Below, in pieces: positions 1 to 11,909 of a stretch of 64,000 bases of DNA. The stretch spans positions 812,134 through 876,133 of the forward strand of contig CAJNOP010000063.1 in assembly GCA_905250075.1 (NCBI GenBank), given 5' to 3'. Position 1 is the first letter of the stretch. Each line of letters begins with the position of its first letter. This stretch comes from Rotaria sp. Silwood1 (lineage: Eukaryota > Rotifera > Eurotatoria > Philodinida > Philodinidae). Made by a program: the position numbers and the translations under genes. Under the pieces are notes generated by a model. It was not told where the DNA came from. It saw nothing but the letters and a program-made list of their open reading frames with translations, and did no database searches.

Positions 1-54
1 TGATGCTGTCTTCTATGAGGTAATAGGGTCACAATGTCGAAAAATGGCCCTAGT

Positions 55-377
55 TTTCGCCCCCGTTTCTCCAAGATGGTATGTTCGATTGAGCTGAAAA
101 TTTTTTTACGAGTAGTAGACACTTTTTGGGGTGCATATTTTTTTTTTAGTTTCTTTTTATCTTTTGTTGTTTCAATAAAAAAAAGTCAATATACTGTGCC
201 TACCCTAAAAAACGCTTGTTTTTATTCCTCTAGCAAATTTTGTCAAAGCTGCCAAAAATCACCAGAGCAATAATTCTTGAAAAGAAAAAAAAATACTCAC
301 CCCAAATGGTGAGTAGAATACGTAAAAAAGGTTTCAGTTCGATCTCTCTTACCATGCCGGAGGAATGGAGACGAAAC
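55..377. repeat. Decayed inverted repeat (arms about 100 bp)
   Basis: Arms at about 55-165 and 280-376 are reverse complements with scattered mismatches. Read in opposite directions, both arms translate to a similar string (MVCSIELK... and MVREIELK...), which is a side effect of the inverted duplication and not evidence of a gene. The arms end in A/T runs around a loop of about 115 bp. The shape suits an old foldback or MITE-type insertion; no target duplication is clear. Confidence 0.6.
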
Positions 378-2994
378 AGTACTTTTCCTACTAAAAATTT
401 AATTTTGAGAAAAAAGCAAAAAAAATATAAAATCTTAGCTATGGTCACTATGTAAATTTAATTTCTCCTCGAATTTTCTTAATCTTTAAAGGCAATTGTT
501 GGGTTCCAAAATATAGTCAGTAGATAGACAGTACTTGAAACTATACAATAGCCACAAAAAACCAAAAATGAAAAAAACAAAAATTTTGGGCGAGGAAAGG
601 GGGATACTCTTAATGGCCTTTTTCTACCACACGATTTTTAGAGCGATCAAATTGCCATACTCCAGGCATATGACATCTGGTGAATTAGGCCACACCATTG
701 GCATATTCGAGAGGCTAATACTCGATTTATAAAGCTATTTTATCAGTGGCTCTTCTGGACCTGCTATGGGTGGTGAAGGGTTAAGTTTGCACTTCAGAAA
801 TATAACTAGCTTTGGTTTTTCGAGATTTTTTTCAATTGCTGTAAAAGCTCACTTTTATTGAAACTCTTGCCAGAATCAGTCTTTTCTCAATTAATAAGTG
901 GCTGCTGTCTTTGAATTTGCTACTGTCGCACAGAAAACTGGCTCGATATATAGATTTTTCAGAATGTTCTGAGAGCTCTTATTTTTCTTCAAAAATCTTC
1001 TTCTAACTTCCCTCAGAGTTAGTTAAATAAGTGAATTCGCTCGAAAGATCGCTGTTAGTTAATACTCATTTTTGTTATTGGAATATGGGGTGTGGGTGTC
1101 GAGTGTGTGTATATGTAGATATAGAATGTGGGTGGATGCGGCTGTAAATACAAAGACGACCATACCAGCACCCTATTCTATTTAAGTGTATTAACTTTTT
1201 TTTGTAAATCATAGGTAGATACATCTACTTTTTATTTATACGAGTAAATTTCAAAAGTACTCTTCGATGTTATCATCTTGAACTGAAATATAAAAAGATT
1301 TAGCCCTTTTAGTATATTTAAAAATAATCATTACATGATTATTTTTTAACTGTTTCATTCATTTTCTTGGATATTATTCACAAACTCATTCTTTGAATTG
1401 ATTGGCAAATATCGCTGCCATATCTAGACTCAAAATGATCGGTATGACACTTCGAAATTGCAGTACACTGCAAAACTTATTGTATAATGTATAGTGTCAA
1501 ACAAACTGCATGTTGAATCCTTTGTTTTTTGATGACGCAACGATTGGTTAACAAAATCACTTTGACATGCTTCAAAGCTTCTTTTATCTGGTTTGATAGA
1601 AAAAAAGAGCTATTGAAAAGTGCTTTTTGTATCAACATATGGCATTATCACATTGCTTCAAGACAGTGCGCTGCTGTCTGACTGAATTTTTTATGATTAA
1701 TGGGTTAGAAGAGATGCATCGATCTTATGCGTTGTACAATCATTATACCTCATATCATTTGTTTTCATTTTTTATGAAAATATGTGTAAAAAAAACTGTC
1801 TACAAATCGATTATTACAGATCTGAACAATTTTAAGATCAGGATCATTCAATAAATCGGACGAATTAAAACTGAATCGTTGCAGAATACCTTTCTACCTA
1901 TAAAAAAGGCTAATTTTTTTCCCGTAATTAATAGCTCGGTATATGAACCTATCATAGAAAGAGTTAGCTGATAAAATGTAATCAAATGGTAAAGATGCAT
2001 TGAAAAACTTTTGAGATATTCTGTAAAGTAAGAGTTTCTCGGTAAAAAAACGTTTTTTTTTTGTTGAATTGGACTTTTCCAGATAATGTCGATATTTGAG
2101 AGATTATGATGATACAAAATCAAGCAGAAAATAAGGTCTTTCTAAATTAAAAAAATTGTATGTCCATCTGGTCTAAAGAAAAATGCCCACTACACTGGAC
2201 CCAGTTGTATTCAAGGTCAACACAACGAATTCTACTCTGCACCTGATTTCTGGATATAGGCAAGGTAGAAGCAGAATCCACACTTTTCCATTGTGAGATA
2301 TCTTTTATAGTCATGTAAAAGTTGTGTCCTATGTCATGTTGTTGCGACTTATATGTTTTAAGTTCATGCGTAGAGTATTGAGTAATGACTACTTTAATAT
2401 TTGCTGTTATAATTTGCATAGTATAGTCAGTTGAAAGAATTAATCAACCGTGAAGAGGAAGGATATTAAAAGTCATGAGGGTCGTACAAGATGTTTAGAG
2501 CTTATCGATACTACTAGAATATGATATTGCATTATTCACTAGTACATGTATTACTAAGTGCGAAATCAGAACCAAAAATTTTTTCTAGCTAAGATTGGGA
2601 CAACAATTCTAATCATTTGAAACCAATCGAGAATGGTTAAATAGTTTATGATCAATCTTCCTCTTTTTATAAATATATAATGTTCGAATTATAGCAAATA
2701 AAAAACAAAAAAAAAACAGAAAATATGCATACACATGAGAATTGATTATAATCATTCAGAACAAAACAAAAAAAGAGCATATTTTTCTATGTGTCAGAAG
2801 ATCGAATATACTTATTATCTGATGCATAAAAGATATACTCTTTTTCTTTCTTTTTATAAATAAAGATACTAGATGCTAAGAAAACAACATCACTATTTGT
2901 CAAATGTTTTTTTTTCTTTTCGCTTTATATAGATATTGTCTATGGAATAAAAATAAAAATAAATAAATGAAATAAAGAAAGAAAAAAAGACAAA
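378..2994. other. Gene-free stretch
   Basis: I see no coding exon here. All open frames are short, AT-driven and lack splice-consistent neighbours. It lies beyond the 3' end of the AP-3 delta gene, whose stop codon is at 2995-2997. Confidence 0.5.
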
Positions 2995-5900
2995 TTATTT
3001 TAGTGATGTTTTTATTTCTTCCATAAGATTGGAAAGAAAATGTGTTTCTGTCGATTTACCATCTACTAAAATATCACTTTGAGAATTCTAAATGAACAAA
3101 AATTATTTAGTATTAATTTTAATAAAAATCTTAAAATAGACATACTATAGATTTAAATAGAAGAGCGATTGGTTGTCCAAGAACTGTTTCAGCATATAAA
3201 GATGCAGCCGAATGAATTTTTTCGACAACTAAATTAAAAATTTGAATATAAAAAAATTTAAATTTATTTCCTAACCATTTAATCGATATGATTGACAAAT
3301 TTTATTTATTATCGATAGAAAATCTTGATTAGATGATGGAATACGAACTTGTGATTGACATATCAATGCACCAGAACTCATCAAATCAGCAAATGCATTA
3401 CTTTAAAAAATAAATATTAAATAATCTAATAACAAAACACTGTTCTTACGAATCAATAATCTTGCGTCGTAAATATTGTGAACAAGGTAAATTAAGTTTA
3501 AATTCAATTCTATCTGTTTCAATTGTATTCGATTTCTAAATATATTTATTGAAAATAAAGATAAAAAGTCGTTTTATTTTCTATTTTTTCAACATACATT
3601 TATAGAATAAGTTAATGTTGTTTTTAGTTTTTGAGAAAATGATATAGCATTTATTGTAAAATAAATATGAATATAATTTTGTGAATGAGGAAAAAGACTT
3701 ATAGATGGAAATGATATTGAATTTCCACTCGTTGTATTTAATAATTTCGAACTCATACTATCAATAATATGAATATTAATATGATCAATAATAAATGATG
3801 TTCGATTTTTTAAAAGAAATGTTACATCAAGCTGAGCTATTGATGGATTCGGATTGATTGAATATTCCTAAAAATAAATAATATGTCAAGACTTTATAGT
3901 AGATAGTTTTAAATACATATTCGGATGATTTCAGTAGACATCAAGACTGAAGCCTCAGCCGTTTCCGTCTTTATTCCATTAACTTGACGAAGGTCGAAAA
4001 TAGGAAAATATTGAAAATAGTGATGCCTTCAAGATGAATGTGAGGTACGCACGGGCAAAGTTGACTTCTTTTGAAATTATATCGGAGTCGCTACCTCCAT
4101 GATTAAAAAGTAATTCTAAATCACTCATGTAGACCATTAGATTGAAGATATTTTATACTAAACAATGTTCGAATCATACTCCTTTGCTGTTAACAAATCA
4201 TTAATTTTAACTGTTGGTTAAAAGATAAATAAAGAAGCTCATGTCTTGTTTCAAAATATTTTTGATTCCAAATTGTTTGCTTGTAAGAATTAGAATCATC
4301 CATCCCTATTGTGAGTGTAGGTGAAGAAAATACTAAAAACTACACCCACACTCAAGCTTGGATACTTTCATCGAGAGCTTCATTTGTGAAAATTTTTAAG
4401 TCGAAACTCGAAAATTAATTTTACAAATGTTTGGAGGAGACTACAGCATTTTGCTGAAAAACTCAACAAAATAGACATTATGCAAGAAAAAAAAATCCGT
4501 GAATATGATTCCATACAGAGTTTCCATAATAACTAGAGGATTTACTGAATGACATAAGACCATATCTACAGCATTTTATGGCTTACCGAAGTCTCCTCAA
4601 GCTTTCTATATCTATTGTTAGACTAAGATAATTATCGAACTTACAATTGTCAAATTGTCAGATTCAGCAGCTAGTTTATAAGCATCTTGTTCATTGTATT
4701 GTTGCTCAGATTGATTTGTTGGATGTATATCATCACTCATAATGTCCAATAGTAGTGTTGCAGAAGTACTTGTATCTACTGTTGTTGTTGTTGTTGTTTC
4801 TGATAATGATTTTTTTTCTTTAGTTTTCTTTTTCTTTGACTTCTCTGCAACAGTAGGAGGAGGTGTAGAAGTTGGACGACTTTCTTCCTCATCAACTGCT
4901 GATAATAATTCTTTATAATCTTTACGTTCTCGTTTGTGTTTAGATTTTGATGTTGATGCCTGATCTTGTTGTTCAATTGTTTTCTTTTTCTTGGATTTTT
5001 TTGGCTTTTCAGTTAATACAGGAGATGTTTCAACTTGTTGAGGAGCTGGTTCTTCTACTTGAGATGTCAATGGTGATGTAGAAATCGCTTGCATAGGTTT
5101 TTCATTTAAGTCAATATTAAGTGCTCGATGTGGATCATATTTTTTATTTTTTCGAACAATTACATGATGATCATTGTCTTCATTTCCACTTTCTGTAGCA
5201 CCTTCTGGTAATTCACCACCACGTGTTACTTTAACAGTTGGATAAATATCATCATCATTATCATCAATTGCTGTTGTATCGGATTTTTTTGATGATTTTT
5301 TTCCTTTTTTTGATGATTCACTATCAGTTTTTGATTTTTTCTTTAAACGTCGATTTTCTTCATCAATTTTTGCTTGGCGATATAGTTGATCAGATAATGT
5401 TAATTGTAAACTAGTAGCATGAGCTCCTTGTGATAATGGTGATTCAGTACGATCATTACCATTTACAGTATCAGAAGTTGTTTCTTTCTAAAATATTTAA
5501 AAAAAATTAAGGATGGAGTTAGACTAGTCAACGATAAATGAACTATTATAGCTGAAAAACTACTTTTCATCTGTGAACGAAAATCAAACGACAAAAAATA
5601 TAATGTTGCTGGTTGTTTGGTGAAAAGTGAACTCTATTGCTTCCAAGTTAACTTCTTAAATTCTGACGAAGAAAGTCATACAACTGATCAATAGCTTGTC
5701 AATCAAGACTAGGTGTATTATATAACATCAAATAAGGTAAGTCTACACTGAAAACAGTGTAGAATCTTAGCTTATTGTTGTCGAAATACTTCACTTTTAC
5801 AGTTGTCTTTTAATCAATGCTGTAGCTTCTGTCAAGAGTATCAGGAAAACTAGTTTTCGAACTTCAACTAGAAACTTTGCATAGAATAAATCTTAATGAG

Positions 5901-8900
5901 TCTAGTTTCTTGCGAATGTTTCAGATCTTGTTATTGTTTCTATCTTAAGATAAAGCTATGGGAAAAACTTGTCTTTAATATCATTTATTTCTAACGACAG
6001 ATTCAACGTTCTTATGTCAAGAGAGAAACAAATAAAAAAACATAAAGAGACAACGTTATTCATTTAAAAACTACAGTAAATTTCCAGTGTCTCTGTATCC
6101 ATAAGCTAAAAACTCATTTTTGTCAATATGATGCGCATAACTCCAACTCAAAAGTGATCAATTAGTCGAGCCACTTTCCTTGTAAGATTTCTAAATCGAA
6201 ATTCTTACTCATACCTTTTGTGTTAATTTTGATTTTTTCGAATCCTTCAAATAGAATGGATTCATTTGTTCGCTTTGTTTTCTTGATTCTCGTTGTTTTT
6301 CTAATTCTTCAGCAGTTGGTTCAATATATTTTTTTGATTTCTGATAACCTAATGTGTCACCATAATATGAATTCGAATTATAATTATCTCCATTATCACC
6401 ATAAAATAAACCTTTATTATCATAACGTGAACTTGTTGTCACTGATTCATCTTCACTCTCTGATGGAGGATCATTTATCCATGCATCCAAATCCAAACTA
6501 GAACATAATCAAAGTAAAATAAAAATTATTGAATCAAGTTTTATTTTACCCATTGGGTACAGCAACTTTTCTTTGAGCTTTTGCAGCAACTGGATTAAGA
6601 ACACCATCAAACAATGCTGATAATTCATTAACATTAAATTCAGATTTTCCAATTAATTTAAATGTTGTTTTAAGAATATGTAAAACAACACTTGCCTAAA
6701 TAAACATTCTTTTTTATTTGATATTTAAAATAAAAAGAAAAATGCTTACTCGTTCTTGTGCTTCGACATCACCACTCGATAAAAATAAAGACATTTTATC
6801 AATTGTTGATGAAAGAAGTTGTTGAGTTAATGTTTCATCATTATTCGATGATTGAATTAAATATGTTATAATTTTTAAAATATTTTGATAATAAACAGAT
6901 TGAATATGTCCAGGAAATAGTGTAATTTTTGTATTAAGCATTGATTCAAGAGTTTTTTGTGGTTCTTTTAAATGACTATAATAAAGAAAAAATCAAATTT
7001 TTTTTTCTTTTGCTTTTGTTATTTACTTACGAACAAAATTCACCACAGATCCATGCAGCAGCATATAAAACTTCGGCGACAGTTGTAGAATTTGAACCAT
7101 GAATAAAAACATGAGCATTTTCAAGAAGAATTGCCTAAAAAAAAACAAAAGTTTAAATTAATAAATTTTTTTTATTTTTATTTTTCAAACTTTCTACCAT
7201 TTGATTACAAGCAAATGAACGAATAGATTCAACACGAACAGCAACATCAAGCATTTGTAAAGATATGAGATTACCATGTTTTGTACCTTCAAGACGAGTT
7301 AATTCAACCAATATACTAATATACCTATTTTAATAAATAATTTGTTTTTTGTTTTATTAATAAAAATTAAAGAAATAAATGCAAACCATTCAAAATTAGT
7401 TATATGTTGATAATCATTTTGACTACATATTTCAATTATTTTTGAAAGTAATTCATCTCGATAATGTGATCCTTCAGATTTATCCATATGAACCATTAAT
7501 TTATGTACAATATCCATTAGAGTTTTTCTTGCTACCTGAACAACAAGAATTCATGATCAAAATTTGATTAATTATCAGATAATTATTCATTTTCTTACCA
7601 TTCCAGAAAGAAGATCAAGTGCACGTAAACGAATCGATTCATCTTTATCATCAAGACAATGCATTATTAAATCACTATGTGCTTGGACACTTTTTGGATG
7701 TGTTTGTAAGATTTTAGACATAGCAAGTAAACCAAGATATTTTACTAAAAAAATAATTCAAAAACATTTTGTTTTTATATAATTAATTTTTATTTATATC
7801 AATACAATTTTGATCGGAATCTTCAATAAGTATTCGAAGTTTTTGTACACATAATTGAATTGAAGCATTATGATTTGGTAAACCCGATGAAAGAGAAACA
7901 AGAACTTTAAAAAAAAAATGTATTCAATTAAAAATTTTTCTATTGATTTCATTTACCAGCAATCACAGTATTAATACATTCATACAAAAGAGACATGGCT
8001 GAAGTACTATGAATTAAATTTGTTAATGGTTCTATTAATTTTTTGCCTAAACGAGGTTCTAATGGTGTTAAAGCACCAAACTAAAACAAAACAAAAAACT
8101 CATTCGAAAATTAAAGGAACAAAAAAAAAAGAATTAAACAAGTTTCCTTTACCAGTTTAATAATTTTAATAAGCACCCAATTGTTAGTTGATGTTGTCAT
8201 AAGACGAAAAAAAATTGGAGCTAAAGCAAGATAATTTTTTGGATTACGTCTAGCTAATTCACAAATAACATTCACAGCAGCTGCTTGTACACCTGAAAAT
8301 AAAACGATAAAATTCTTGTTTTTGTTTTTATTTTATCAATTTACCTGGATCAGTATCTTCAAGTTTTTCTTTTAAACGTGGAAAAGCTGGTTTAAGAGCA
8401 TCAGGATTATTAAGAAATACTTTATATAAAAGTAGAACAGCTCGTTTACGAATATAGGGCTTTGTTGATGTCATCTAAAGAATTAATTTAGATAAATTAA
8501 TAAAGAATACAAATTTATTTCTTACAAGCGTCATTATATCATTAGCTAAATCATGTGCAAGATCACCATTTATAAAGCATGAAAGACCACTCATAGCAAT
8601 ACCTGCTTCATACATTGATGGACTATTTAGATCCTTAAATATTTATTGTATTAAATATGATGATAAAAACAGAAAAATAAAATCAACCTTTCGAATCATA
8701 TTTGTTGTTAACATTAAAACATCTGTTCCATCATGAAAACACTGTGAAGCAGCTAGATAACCAATTCGCTAAAACAAAAAAAATTATGTATAGAAATTTT
8801 TTAATTCGAATCTTTGACTATGGAACTATTTTATTAGTAATTTGTACTTTAATCGAAAGGAAAATGTCGAAAAAAAAAACTGGAATAATAAAAGAAAAAT

Positions 8901-11697
8901 TAGTGTAAAAGATATTGAATTAAGATATCATTATCACAAGATTAATGTCGGACTATGTTCATATAAACCTATCATCGATCATTCAGTGCAATAAAATAGA
9001 TAAGAATAAAGACTAATATTGTTCAATGATTGATTATTTAAGAGATAAATTATAAAGATGTCAATCACTACAGCATCACCGAGTACTATGAGCAGAAATT
9101 TTGATTTCATCACTTCAAAGAACGGTTAATTGCTTTTGAGTAATGAATGAATGCATACATCAAGGTAACAAAAAATAGCAGATATACATATTTATGATTG
9201 TTACATATACGTCCGTACTCAAATCAATAATAATTATTTGGCTAGTAGTAAAATCAACCATGAGTATTCAGAAAACTCTGAATCTATTCAAATTAAACGA
9301 AACTCATAAAAAAGTGCCAATAAAAACCTCCATAAATTCATTGGTGGTAGTAGCTATATTTTTCAAAGTGCATGAAATAGAGAAATTCTTTAACAAGTAT
9401 TAATTAATAAATAATGCTAAGTATTGTTTGATGAGGTGATCCTCACTTCATTTATACCCTCAAGCTATGCCGACGTGTTTACTTCAGATTTCAACATTTG
9501 TTTTTTACCGATCAAATTACAAATAATCATTTTATTTTCATAATATGAGTAGGTTTGAGTAGCTCTTCTAAAATACTATATTAAGCTTTGAAGTTCTTTT
9601 CTTAGAAAAATCATAGAAAGATATGCTAAACTTTCCTATGATCTGAATATATATGGTTGTTCACTGAATAGCAAGATTTTAGTATACTTCTAAGAGAAGA
9701 TTTAGATTCGACTACGTTGTTTAACAATAAATTTTCGTAATTTAAAAAAAAAAACAATCTTTCTATTTCTGTCAATAAAGAATAAAATCCTTTTCAAGTA
9801 ATCATTAAGCGAATATCAACAATTAGAATGAGTGTCTTGTGTGTATATCGTTTCTAGAAGACTGAACATATAATTCACAAAAATTGTGCACAAATGCAAA
9901 GATCTTTGAATGAATTCATTTTTTTCTCACTTTCAAAATTTTCCATTAATTTCATGCTGATAAACTGTTCTGAAGTTTATTCATAATAATTGCCCTATGC
10001 ACATGAGAATTAAGCATAAAAACTGACCGATGAAAACAAAAAGAAAACTGGATTAATTACATTGTAAATATATTATTTTGTCTTTTTTTCATGAGTTTAA
10101 AAATAAATAAAAAAATGATTGATAACAAAAATATAAAGAAATAAAAATTACTATCAGATTCTCAAAGATAATGATTTTCAACACTTACGAGGGAAGGCCA
10201 CCAACTGTTCCATCGCTTTTGCGTTATGTAGTTCCCAAAGAGTTATGAATACCCTGAAAATATTTTGGGTTGATAGCTTATTGTAATGAAAATAGTCCAT
10301 TTGTAAGGTATGGGTTTTATTGAGTGCCTGGGGTCCCCTTCAGAAACATTAAAAAAATTGATTTTCGAATTTCGACTTGAAACTTTACATAGAAAGACGC
10401 CCCAAGGAGAACAACTTTTTATGAACGTTTCAGATCTTTCTAGTGTTCTTATCACTAGACACTGCTATTGTGAAATTTGTATTTTATATCCTTCAAATAA
10501 AATAGCAGATTTAGTGAAACAAACAATCAAAAGGCTTAAAACTTTCAGAAAACACTATTCTTGTTGAGAAGTATTTCTATGTAAAGTTTCAAGTCGAAAT
10601 TCGAAAATCAATTTTTTTAACGTTCCTGAGGGGGACCACAGCAATCATCAAAAACATACTTTACAAATGGACTATTTTCGTTACAATAAGCTATCAGCCC
10701 AAAATATTTTCAGCGTATTCATAACTCTTTGGGAACTACATAACACAAATAGTTTCAACGCAAAAGCGATGGAACAGTTGGTGGCCTTCCCTCGTTAGAA
10801 CACGAATATATAACTTTTCTATACTATTCACAATGATAGACCAATTGATTCTCTACAGTGCTTTTTTTTAAATAGTTGATCGTAACTTTGAGAATCTGAT
10901 AATTATTTTTATTGCCTTATATTCTTGTTGAGTAATTTTTTTACTTACTATATATGATTTAAATGAGTGATTAAGCTGTCTGTCAAGGTCTAATTTTAAA
11001 TATATGTATGTGTTTGCTTTCATTCTCATGAAAATCATATAGAACCTCAGAGATCTTATCGAAATCATTAGTACAAACGAATTAAAACTGAACTATTTTA
11101 TCCTATATTTGTGTTATTCAATATAAATATTAAAATCTAGCAGCAAAATTTATAATCACTAAACTTAGCATAAGCAGACTTCTTATAATAACAAACAAAA
11201 CAAAATTAAATTAATGATTAAATTTTATAGTAATATAATCTTTACTTTTTGAAAATCAATTTTCTTACTTTAAAAGTAAATTTATTCGAACTCATTACTT
11301 CAATTATATTAAATGAACTCCATGATATATCATAACCGAGCATTTGAAGCTATAAAAAAAAAAACAAATGAAAAATAATTAAATAATATAAAATAAAGAA
11401 TTAATTTTCATACATAAATTAATTTATTCACAGCATTTGCTTTAACTGCTATATTATCTTGTTTAAGTTCTTGTTTAATTTCATCAAGAGCTTCATTAAT
11501 ATATTTTGTCTTTAAAAGTAAAAAAAAATTAATATTTTGTAAATGACAAATTTGGTTTTTTTTTTTGTTTTTGAAAATTATACTTCATTATCTTTATGAT
11601 TTCGAATACCACGAACAAGATCATGTAAACTTTTATCAAACATTTGTCCAAAACTATCTTTAGCTCGTTTAACAACTTGATCCATCGTTGTCGACAT
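2995..11697 (-). CDS. AP3D1: AP-3 complex subunit delta
   Basis: Large subunit of the AP-3 adaptor, which sorts cargo from endosomes and the Golgi to lysosome-related organelles. I read 22 exons: 11697-11584, 11509-11414, 11349-11269, 8768-8688, 8633-8526, 8474-8345, 8292-8153, 8080-7957, 7904-7806, 7744-7599, 7535-7387, 7324-7198, 7134-7031, 6975-6750, 6695-6552, 6497-6215, 5487-4645, 3867-3598, 3535-3450, 3400-3276, 3228-3146, 3087-2995, giving about 1217 residues (human about 1150-1215). The N-terminal adaptin trunk is clear (FDKSLHDLVRGIRNHK, LQMLGYDISW, TNNWVLIKIIKL, YRDELLSKIIEICSQ). Then come the delta signature LDLDAWINDPPSESEDE, a long Lys/Ser/Thr-rich linker (exon 17) and a C-terminal ear-like part. 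Intron 3 is 2.5 kb and holds nested foldback elements; introns 16 and 17 hold repeat fragments. A small extra exon between exons 17 and 18 cannot be excluded, but the phase joins without one. Start is the ATG giving MSTTMDQVVKRAKDSFG. Confidence 0.95.
4370..4470. repeat. Foldback-family fragment, AP3D1 intron 17
   Basis: Contains the shared core AAGTCGAAACTCGAAAATTA at about 4399, followed by GGAGGAGACTACAGCA, which matches the right arm of the element at 10188-10794 (GAGGGGGACCACAGCA). It is an isolated, decayed piece. Confidence 0.5.
5690..5980. repeat. Foldback-family fragment, AP3D1 intron 16
   Basis: Carries TAGCTTATTGTTGTCGAAAT, then the core AGAAACTTTGCATAGA, then TTCTATCTTAAGATAAAGCT. 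The same three blocks, in the same order, occur in the SLC35B1 intron near 12836-13000, so this is another copy of the dispersed family. Confidence 0.55.
10110..10960. repeat. Outer inverted repeat flanking the 10.2 kb foldback element
   Basis: The sequence ATCAGATTCTCAAAGATAAT at about 10153-10172 reappears inverted near 10885-10910 (TTTGAGAATCTGATAATTAT), each with an extended AAGAATATAAG...AAATAAAAAT-like flank. The same arm sequence occurs at about 17160-17235 and inverted at 17535-17605. An older element of that family therefore seems to surround the TTA-flanked element. Confidence 0.55.
10188..10794. mobile_element. Foldback MITE with TTA target duplication, in AP3D1 intron 3
   Basis: 607-bp element. 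Its ends are CGAGGGAAGGCCACCAAC and the exact reverse complement, and arms of about 210-225 bp (10188-10395 and 10570-10794) pair with few mismatches. It is flanked on both sides by TTA (10185-10187 and 10795-10797). A 3-bp TTA duplication is known for PIF/Harbinger elements, so a non-autonomous member is a reasonable guess. It has no coding capacity; open frames inside it are mirror images of each other. It lies wholly in an intron. Confidence 0.8.
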
Positions 11698-11909
11698 AGT
11701 TTTTCTTTTTGTACAAGTAAAATTAAACTAATCATTAATACACAGCCATTTATCTTTATCATTAACCTTTCTCTTTTTTTTCAATAGATGTCCTAGTACC
11801 TCTTGTTTTCGATTGCTTCTTCCTCTTTCCAGTCGACAATATGACAAGTTTTTATAACGTGTATTAACTAACTTTAAAAAAAAAGACGATCTTAAACTTC
11901 ATTTTAATC
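11698..11909. promoter_or_regulatory. Candidate bidirectional promoter, AP3D1 / SLC35B1
   Basis: Only 212 bp separate the start codons of the minus-strand AP3D1 gene and the plus-strand SLC35B1 gene, so both promoters must lie in or very near this interval unless remote non-coding first exons exist. I see no clear TATA box or shared motif. The call rests on geometry alone. Confidence 0.5.

Noticed and set aside
34-448. Two similar open frames on opposite strands (MVCSIELK.. and MVREIELK..) suggesting paired small genes
   Set aside because: They are the two arms of one inverted repeat read in opposite directions; there is no independent coding evidence.
1087-1140. GTGTGGGTGT-type words resembling the TGTGGG telomere repeat reported for a bdelloid
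   Set aside because: Only one or two non-tandem copies occur here (and one near 50397); there is no array, so no telomeric or interstitial-telomere call.
10243-10567. Mirror-image ORFs of 70-85 codons inside AP3D1 intron 3
   Set aside because: They lie in the arms of the 607-bp foldback element, and the similarity is due to inverted symmetry.
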